A stretch of 64,000 bases of DNA from Blepharisma japonicum (lineage: Eukaryota > Ciliophora > Heterotrichea > Heterotrichida > Blepharismidae). A program made the position numbers and the translations under genes. The notes under the pieces are model-generated. The model had not been told where the DNA came from. It searched no databases and was given only the letters and a program-made list of their open reading frames with translations. The DNA is taken from positions 248,001-312,000 of the forward strand of contig CATKHK010000045.1 in the NCBI GenBank assembly GCA_949751835.1, given 5' to 3'. This document shows, piece by piece, positions 58,415 to 64,000 of this stretch; within the stretch, counting starts at the first letter, position 1, and each line of letters starts with the position of its first letter.

Positions 58415-58749
58415 TAATTGATAATTCATTGTAGAAAATTGATAACCAAAATTTAAAATAGAAATATTAAAAATTGCAATAGTTGATTAAAAATGCATTT
58501 TAATCTTTAAGTTTACTTCTAATTTTTAAAATGTATTTAATACTAATGCAATGGGCCAATAAAATAGCCAGTAAAAGATTCAAAGATATAAATTTAAATT
58601 ATAGGTAATGTATTTTATTTTTTTCAAAAAAATAGTAATGAAGAGCAAATAATTGATCTTAGAGATGTATCGTTTTGATTTTATTAATAAGGTTTTTTGC
58701 TTTTTATACTATTAAATTTAGAGTACTCGTATTTTTATAGCTTTCTTGT
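58415..58749. other. Non-coding spacer, 335 bp
   Basis: AT-rich spacer between convergent genes, containing both 3' ends. Nothing else was recognised. Confidence 0.5.
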
Positions 58750-59334
58750 TTAAAAGCCTACCAAATCAAAGTCTTTAGGCTTGTAAGAATCCATCCTCTT
58801 GACTGAAGCTACAAGAGTCATTCTCTTCGATCTTAAATTTCTTTTTCTCAAAGGCTTAAGTGCTTCTTTCAGTTCCCAATCTGAAAATAATGGCAGCATT
58901 TTTGTTCTCTTAAGAGTGCTACCCGGACTAGGTGAATTAAAATACAGGCTTTTTAATGAGCTGCTTTTGAAATCATATGATTTTCCACCTCTGGAATGCC
59001 TGGGATTTTTCTTATTTTTAGCAAAATTTATATCACGTGAATCTCTTTTTTCCTTGAAAAATTCACAGATAGTTGAAGTAGGTGAATAATTATCAAGCTC
59101 TTTTTTCCTTACAGGGCTTTCAGATAGAGGAAGAGTTAAGCTTGGCATGAGATTTAACGCATAAAATTGAGCTGCATGAGCAGTTCCGTAAAATAATGTG
59201 TCTACACTGCTTTTTCTAAGATTTATCGGCTTTAATGGCGATGAATCTTGAGAGAGAGCAGCAATTGGAGAATTTTTACGCTTCCAGGAAACTGGAGAAA
59301 GTCCTGACAAGTTCCTGAAATGTCTTGGATCCAT
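58750..59334 (-). CDS. Hypothetical disordered, basic protein
   Basis: 194 residues, MDPRHFRNLSGLSPVSWKRK at the start. It is rich in Ser, Lys, Arg and Pro with SP and SPxR-like sites (SPVRKKELDNYSPTS, FNSPSPGSTLKRTK) that could be kinase targets. No domain or membrane segment is visible. Uninterrupted frame, ATG 59334, TAA stop. It is divergent from the RING membrane-protein gene across 139 bp. Confidence 0.65.
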   Translation of the reverse strand: MDPRHFRNLSGLSPVSWKRKNSPIAALSQDSSPLKPINLRKSSVDTLFYGTAHAAQFYALNLMPSLTLPLSESPVRKKELDNYSPTSTICEFFKEKRDSRDINFAKNKKNPRHSRGGKSYDFKSSSLKSLYFNSPSPGSTLKRTKMLPLFSDWELKEALKPLRKRNLRSKRMTLVASVKRMDSYKPKDFDLVGF

Positions 59335-59473
59335 TTTATATTCTTTGATACAATTTGGTTATAAATTCCTATCGGCGCACGAGCAAGTTTATTTTTTTGT
59401 TGCATGATTTTAGCTATATAATTGTTAGATTTCATATTAAAAAAGTTGAAATTTACCATGTCAATTAAATTAT

Positions 59474-61127
59474 ATGAAGCTTATATTCAAGCATTCTTTG
59501 TTTTTCTTTGTTATCATCCTAGCAGCCTTAATAGTCTTGATCTCAGCCTTATTTATCTCTTTTGCAAGTATTTTAACTCCAGACTGAAACTCATTCTCTT
59601 ATAAAGAGGAGAAGTTCAATTACGGAATTTTTGACTGTATTGACTGCCCTGTTGGATTTGAGCACACAAATCCTGACTGTTTATACTCTCTTTCGTGTAG
59701 CCAAGATTCATCATCTGATCTATGCTCAACTGGCAAAAAATTAATGCAAGCTAGGTCAAGTACAATTTCATGTGAAACAGTGGCAGGAGTATTTACTATC
59801 CTTTTAATTGAAAGATTTATCTACATGCTTATGAGAAGAGGATATGGAAAAGTCTGGATTTTTTACACCTTAATAGGGCTAATTACTGGATCGAAACTGG
59901 CTGGTTTTTTAAGTTACATTGAACTTACGAACTCAAAAATTAGCTCAAACTGTGATATAAACGATGAAATTTGTAATAATAGCGGACCATCATATATGCT
60001 TACTTCCCTTATATTAAGCATAATCGGCTGTGGTCTCGGAACAGTTGTGCTGAGATTTAGAAATAAAAAAATCGATAAAGAAAAAATTATTGAAGGGCTG
60101 GAATCATCTGCTATGATTAGCACCAAAGTACTCCCAGTACTTCTCATCGGAGCAGCATTTACTGGGCTGGCTCTTGGATGGGACTGAATAAGTTTTCAAG
60201 CCCCAAAAACATCAACTGGGACTCTTCTTAGTATGAACTCATACAGTAAAAATGGTAATTTTATTAGCAATCTGGAATTCAACTGTATAAGTGGCCCTGC
60301 TTGTGCAAATAAATCTGGGCTCGCATTATCTCAGCGTGAATGCAACGCTTTTGATAAGGTTTATAACGCTGGACGCGTTTATTATTGGATGGTTACTTTT
60401 TCCTTGCTATTTTTATTATTATGACTCGAAAGTTTGATTAATGTGCTTAGAAAAAAGGAGTATGGAATTTCTGAATCAAATTATGTTTGGCCTGCACTTT
60501 GTGTACTTTTTAACTTAATAGGGATTATCAGCTGATTTAATATTGGCGGAGTCACATATGGAGCTAATTGTAGGGTTAAAGCTGGGGATAATGATATTTC
60601 ATTTTGCTCAGAAGAAGGCCCAACTTTTGCAATTATTAGCTTAATTTGTGAATTTTTCGCAGCTATGTTTTACTGCTTGCTGTATGCCCAAAAATCATCG
60701 ACAACAACTCATCAAATTTACCCGGGCCAAAAGAAATTATCAAAATCAAAACTTGGCAAAATTATTTTGGAATATCCTCAATTTGATGATTGCAATGCAA
60801 CTAAGGATCAAGATAATTCCTTCGATAAAGATTTAATGAGATCCCCAAGCATTATGTACAGGCCAAATACAAGAGAAACTGTCGATAGTGATTATTTGTA
60901 TAAAAGAAAAGATACCCAAGATAGCGAAGTTTATAAAGCTAGAGAAACATTAGCAGAAATTTGTCTAACATGTGAATCACAGTAAATTTTTATTTAGACT
61001 TGACCAATTTAGTGTTGTGACAGCAAACTGCGGGCATATTATTCATAAAAAATGTCACGGGCGCTGCGATGGTGAAAAACTCTGTGAAGAGTAATTTCTA
61101 TGTAGCTGTTTGAAAAGTCTGGAGTAA
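59474..61127 (+). CDS. Polytopic membrane protein with C-terminal RING-H2 finger
   Basis: 540 residues in three exons; introns 60982-60997 (GTAAATTTTTATTTAG, 16 nt) and 61091-61105 (GTAATTTCTATGTAG, 15 nt). The start MKLIFKHSLFFFVIILAALI is a signal anchor. Two similar units of several membrane spans follow, each with a Cys-containing loop (SSNCDINDEICNNSGPSYM; GANCRVKAGDNDISFCSEEGP). The last 45 residues form a RING-H2: CLTC, then CGHIIHKKC and CEDC, matching C-x2-C-x15-C-x-H-x2-H-x2-C-x10-C-x2-C. Both introns interrupt the RING, so it is invisible without splicing. Several TGA Trp codons (LTPDWNSF, GWDWISF, IISWFN). Inferred role: membrane-bound E3 ubiquitin ligase. Confidence 0.85.
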
Positions 61128-61152
61128 TTTACTAATATAATCAAATTTTAAT

Positions 61153-62618
61153 ATGGAATTAGAAGAGCCTGATTTTTTAGTAGCTTTAACCCACACTGAA
61201 AGTGCAGATGGTAGACTATTAGAACTGAACTGGTGCGCGTATAATATCCATACGAAAGCGGTCACAGAATTGTCTAATATTTTTATTAATCCCAGTGGAG
61301 AAGAGCTCGAAGATATTTTTACATCTGGAGAAGTCACTGAAACTACAGGTCTTACTCTACAAGATATGCAAATAGCAGAAGAGCTCCCTTCTGCAATGCA
61401 GAAGTTTAATAAATTTGTGTACGAAACTATTATTCTTCAAAATTCCAGCTTTTCCATAATCACAAATGGAGATACATTATTGACCCAGCTTTTACCAGAT
61501 GAATGTACACGACTAGGCTTAAAATTGGCTCCTCATTTTTCAAAATATCATGACATTCAGACAGAATTTGAAAAATCTCATCCTGAAGCTTCTCAGAATT
61601 TAAGTGTAAACCAAATGCTGAGGCATTTAGGATTGACTGAAGTGCCTGAAAAAATTAAAGCCCATGAAGAATGCAAAAATATTATTAGAATTATAAGCCA
61701 CATTGTAAAGTCTGGACATAAGTTTAATGCACAAAAAGATATAAATACAGAAAAAGCCAAGCCAAAAGTGCAAGTGCCAGTCAAACAGGAAATTATTCAG
61801 CCACCATTGCCACCGCCACTTTTATCACCTCCGAGGCCTTTATATGGAAAAGTTATCATCATAAAAGGAACTACTAACAAAACAGAAGAAAGCGAAATCG
61901 AAGAATTTTTATATGGGTTAAGAATAGAAAAAATTTTGCATATTGTAGATCCATATGGGGAAAGAACTGGCTTCATTTTGAGTAAAATGCTCTCCGATGA
62001 AGATGCGCAAGAAGCATTATGCTATGATAAAAGAAAACTAAGAAACAGAACTATCAGCAGTAATTTATATTTTAGTTGAAGAAGCTTCAGAAGAGTTGTT
62101 TCAGCTTGCTTCTCAAAATGCCGAATCAATGCTCAATGGTGAAAGACTATTTTTTATCAAAATTCGTGAAAAAAATCTACAACTTGAAACTAAATCAAGT
62201 AAAATTTTACTTAGAATGGTCGTATCTTCATAATGGAAATTATTATTATGGTCTTGATGACAAAAATGATATCCAAAATTACCAACAGCTTAGAGTTGAT
62301 GAGCAAGAAATTATAAATATTTTTAGAAGCAACCTAACAAAATCACTGCCATTTTTAACATCTGAGCAAAGATCAAGGGCTGTGAAATTACGCGGCTTTC
62401 ACCAAAAATTTAAAAAAATTGAGGTTTTGGAGTATTTAAGAGATTTTGAAGTAACCAAAAATAATTTGATTTTGAGGCAGGATTCCATTGATAAGACTAC
62501 TGGAGAAGCTATTGTAGTACTAAAGACACAGGAAGAAAAAGATAGAGTCTTAAAGACGCTTTCAAATAAAATGTTTGGAGGCAGATTAATAGAAGCTATA
62601 CCATTAATTAATACATAA
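61153..62618 (+). CDS. Exonuclease-fold protein with two hnRNP F/H-like RRMs
   Basis: 477 residues in three exons; both introns are 16 nt (62060-62075, GTAATTTATATTTTAG; 62199-62214, GTAAAATTTTACTTAG). Residues about 5-200 resemble the ERI1 class of DEDDh 3'-5' exonucleases (FLVALTHTES strand, VTETTGLTLQDM, ITNGDTLLTQLLP, VNQMLRHLGL, ECKNIIRIISHIVKSGHKF). However, the first Asp reads His or Thr and the C-terminal His/Asp site is not conserved, so activity is doubtful. A Pro-rich linker leads to RRM1 (about 232-315, KVIIIKGTTNKTEESEIEEF) and RRM2 (about 398-472, RAVKLRGFHQKFKKIEVLEY, GEAIVVLKTQEEKDR), nearest hnRNP F/H quasi-RRMs. It is likely an RNA-binding protein of RNA processing or decay. 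Confidence 0.75.
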
Positions 62619-62648
62619 ACTTCTATAATTAAAAATTAATAAGCAAAT

Positions 62649-63500
62649 ATGGTTTCATTAAATTCATCAGAAATTGTGAATGATTTAAAGGCAATAGTAA
62701 GCACTCCTCAGTACTATAAGCACATCGGTACAACTCATGGGCTGATTAAGCAACTATTCCCTGTCAGATCACATCAAACTTTCTCAGATTCAAAATTTGC
62801 AAAAATTCCTATAGAAGAAGATATCGAAACGAAATTAAAGAAAATAGAAGACTATAGAATTTCCTTACAAAATAAACGCCCCTCATCTCAAACTTCTAGT
62901 TTTCTAGCAATATCCAGAGAGAAAAGAGAAAGGATTCAAAAAATGAACTGTAGCATTGCTCCTCCTCCAACTCAATATAACCCACAGTACACTTCTGTAA
63001 AGCCTCGATCAATTAATACCTCGCAATATAAGAAAAGGTCTTATTGTGGGAAAAAAAGAAAAATTTCACTACCAGACTGCATAGACGAATATGATTTGGA
63101 ATGCAAATACCCGATGAGGATCTCCTTATCAGGAATATCGAAACAGATGACAGTGGATGAGTATAGTATGTTATTAAATGAAAGCGTAATAAAGCAGATA
63201 AAACCGCTGCCGGATTTACCTCAAGGTCATGTTTCTTGTTTAAGCTTTAGCAAACAAGCAAAAAGAAAAGGTCTCCCTTTGAATCATTTAAATGAATCAA
63301 GGCTTCAGCTGAACTCTAAAATAATTAACCATGGTAAAAAGCAAAAAGCTCCATGCTTTGATAAATATACAAGGAGGAATGAACTATTTGTAAAAATCGA
63401 AAAAAGTCCTCTATGTCTAAATGAGAAATTCCTGACGAGGCAATTAAGCCTAAAGTGTATGTTTAGGCTTTCGAATAAACTAAAAAAAGATGATGATTAA
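62649..63500 (+). CDS. Hypothetical protein
   Basis: 283 residues starting MVSLNSSEIVNDLKAIVSTP. A Lys/Arg-rich middle includes ETKLKKIEDYRISLQNKRPS and the phrase APPPTQYNPQYTSVKPRS, which resembles Pro/Tyr motifs of microtubule-decorating proteins. The C-terminus is basic with four Cys. No family is recognised. Uninterrupted frame, ATG 62649, stop TAA. It is the last host gene before the composition changes at the right edge. Confidence 0.65.
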   Translation: MVSLNSSEIVNDLKAIVSTPQYYKHIGTTHGLIKQLFPVRSHQTFSDSKFAKIPIEEDIETKLKKIEDYRISLQNKRPSSQTSSFLAISREKRERIQKMNCSIAPPPTQYNPQYTSVKPRSINTSQYKKRSYCGKKRKISLPDCIDEYDLECKYPMRISLSGISKQMTVDEYSMLLNESVIKQIKPLPDLPQGHVSCLSFSKQAKRKGLPLNHLNESRLQLNSKIINHGKKQKAPCFDKYTRRNELFVKIEKSPLCLNEKFLTRQLSLKCMFRLSNKLKKDDD

Positions 63501-63844
63501 TTTTTCCTATAATAATTTAAAAGAAAATCGTTACCGTTACCCTTATCTTCAGAGGGAATTAAAACCCTCCCCAGACTCTTATGAGCCTCTTAACTATTCT
63601 TTAATACTAATTTGCACTAACTTTTTCTTCCCTTTCTCTTTCTCTTTCTCTTTTGCTTTGCTTCTTTCGTATCCTTCAGAACACCTTCGTGAAAGACCTT
63701 CACTGCAAGGTCTATCCTTCTCACCTGATTCTCTTCCTTCCTCATCTCCAGTTCCCTCATCTTTGTTTCCATCCCCTGACCGTACAATACTATCTCCGTC
63801 AGTCTCATCCTTCCCAAACTACTACCCACTTCCTTAGTCTTCTA
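63501..63844. other. Pyrimidine-rich sequence flanking the LINE fragment
   Basis: About 340 bp, visibly richer in C and T on the plus strand than the rest of the window, with a short CTTTCT-type repeat at about 63625-63655. On the minus strand a 70-residue Lys/Arg/Glu-rich frame (63617-63829, ending in alternating KRKRKRK) could be part of the same element or chance. I treat it as probable element-derived sequence, not a host gene. Confidence 0.4.
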
Positions 63845-64000
63845 TTAAGAGCGTCCCTCCGCCTGCCATACTTTGGACAGTCTTCGATTATATGTATTTC
63901 TGTCTTCTGAAAATCATCTTATGATATGTGCGTTGAAATCACCAACTAGGATTATTTTCTTTCTTTCATCCTAGTTCAGCTACTGCATTATTCACTCCTT
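63845..64000 (-). mobile_element. LINE (non-LTR retrotransposon) endonuclease fragment
   Basis: On the minus strand a frame reads KKIILVGDFNAHIIRWFSED and onward to a TAA at 63845-63847. GDFNAH is the hallmark of the apurinic-type endonuclease domain of LINEs, with the conserved Trp a few residues later encoded by TGA. To the right another frame (GVNNAVAELGWKKE) seems to continue the domain, so at least one frameshift separates them, and an in-frame TAG precedes KKIILV. No reverse transcriptase follows on the left side. It is therefore a truncated, decayed copy, running off the right edge. Confidence 0.6.

Noticed and set aside
59422-59604. Alternative start frame for the RING membrane protein
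   Set aside because: It is out of frame with the downstream coding sequence; the ATG at 59474 gives a continuous signal anchor and open frame.
63530-63550. Telomeric repeat
   Set aside because: A GTTACC-like stretch occurs but is not repeated and does not match heterotrich telomere units.
63490-63910. Plus-strand frames of 85-115 residues at the right edge
   Set aside because: Leu/Ser/Pro-rich frames caused by pyrimidine-rich sequence; the minus strand carries the recognisable endonuclease motif.
1-64000. CRISPR arrays, insertion sequences, bacterial operons
   Set aside because: No regularly spaced direct repeats or transposase genes; introns, tRNA type and gene content are eukaryotic.

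Overview
The window is gene-dense, AT-rich nuclear DNA of a heterotrich ciliate, most likely Blepharisma. The evidence is internal. UGA is read as tryptophan: in-frame UGA sits at conserved Trp positions of RCC1 repeats, a kinase WYRAPE motif, a cyclin box, a MYB repeat and others, while UAA and UAG end genes. Introns are only 15 or 16 nt, of the form GTA...AG, with an almost invariant A six bases from the 3' end. Neither the related Stentor (standard code) nor the common ciliate UAR=Gln code fits. About 40 protein genes and two tRNA genes were assembled by reading through UGA and removing 18 mini-introns. They lie on both strands with short spacers.

Layout. 1-5.3 kb (minus): an RCC1-BTB protein running off the left edge, a CDPK-like pseudokinase, and a single 701-residue reading frame with an F-box, a CDK-like domain lacking key catalytic residues, and a cyclin A/B-type cyclin. 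5.5-14 kb: dynein assembly factor DNAAF1, a SAC3/GANP mRNA-export protein, small unknown proteins, tRNA-Gln(UUG) and a TPR protein. 14-20 kb: a 2020-residue repetitive, probably GPI-anchored surface protein. 20-34 kb: ciliate-type unknown proteins, LRR proteins, a SHIPPO-repeat protein, a small quadruple-CX3C protein, an R2R3 MYB factor split by four mini-introns, an EF-hand protein, a TBC RabGAP and a C12orf4 (FERRY complex) homologue. 35-44 kb: mitochondrial enoyl-CoA hydratase, a TTL-type ligase with an N-terminal signal or anchor, proteasome chaperone PSMD9, RNA polymerase III largest subunit, and RNase H2 subunit B. 44-54 kb: a second SHIPPO protein, a sparse region with tRNA-Ser(UGA), an ankyrin protein, IFT56 and an ABCB6-like half transporter. 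53-64 kb: a zinc-free MDR reductase, cohesin SMC1, a two-unit membrane protein ending in a RING-H2 finger, and an exonuclease-fold protein with hnRNP F/H-like RRMs. A degraded LINE endonuclease fragment lies at the right edge.

Most genes are housekeeping or ciliary (DNAAF1, IFT56, SHIPPO proteins, possibly the TTL). There is no operon-like clustering; convergent and divergent neighbours are often under 100 bp apart. The strongest candidate for something undescribed is the F-box/pseudo-CDK/cyclin fusion. It resembles cyclin F with a built-in, probably inactive CDK, and it lies next to a second degenerate kinase.
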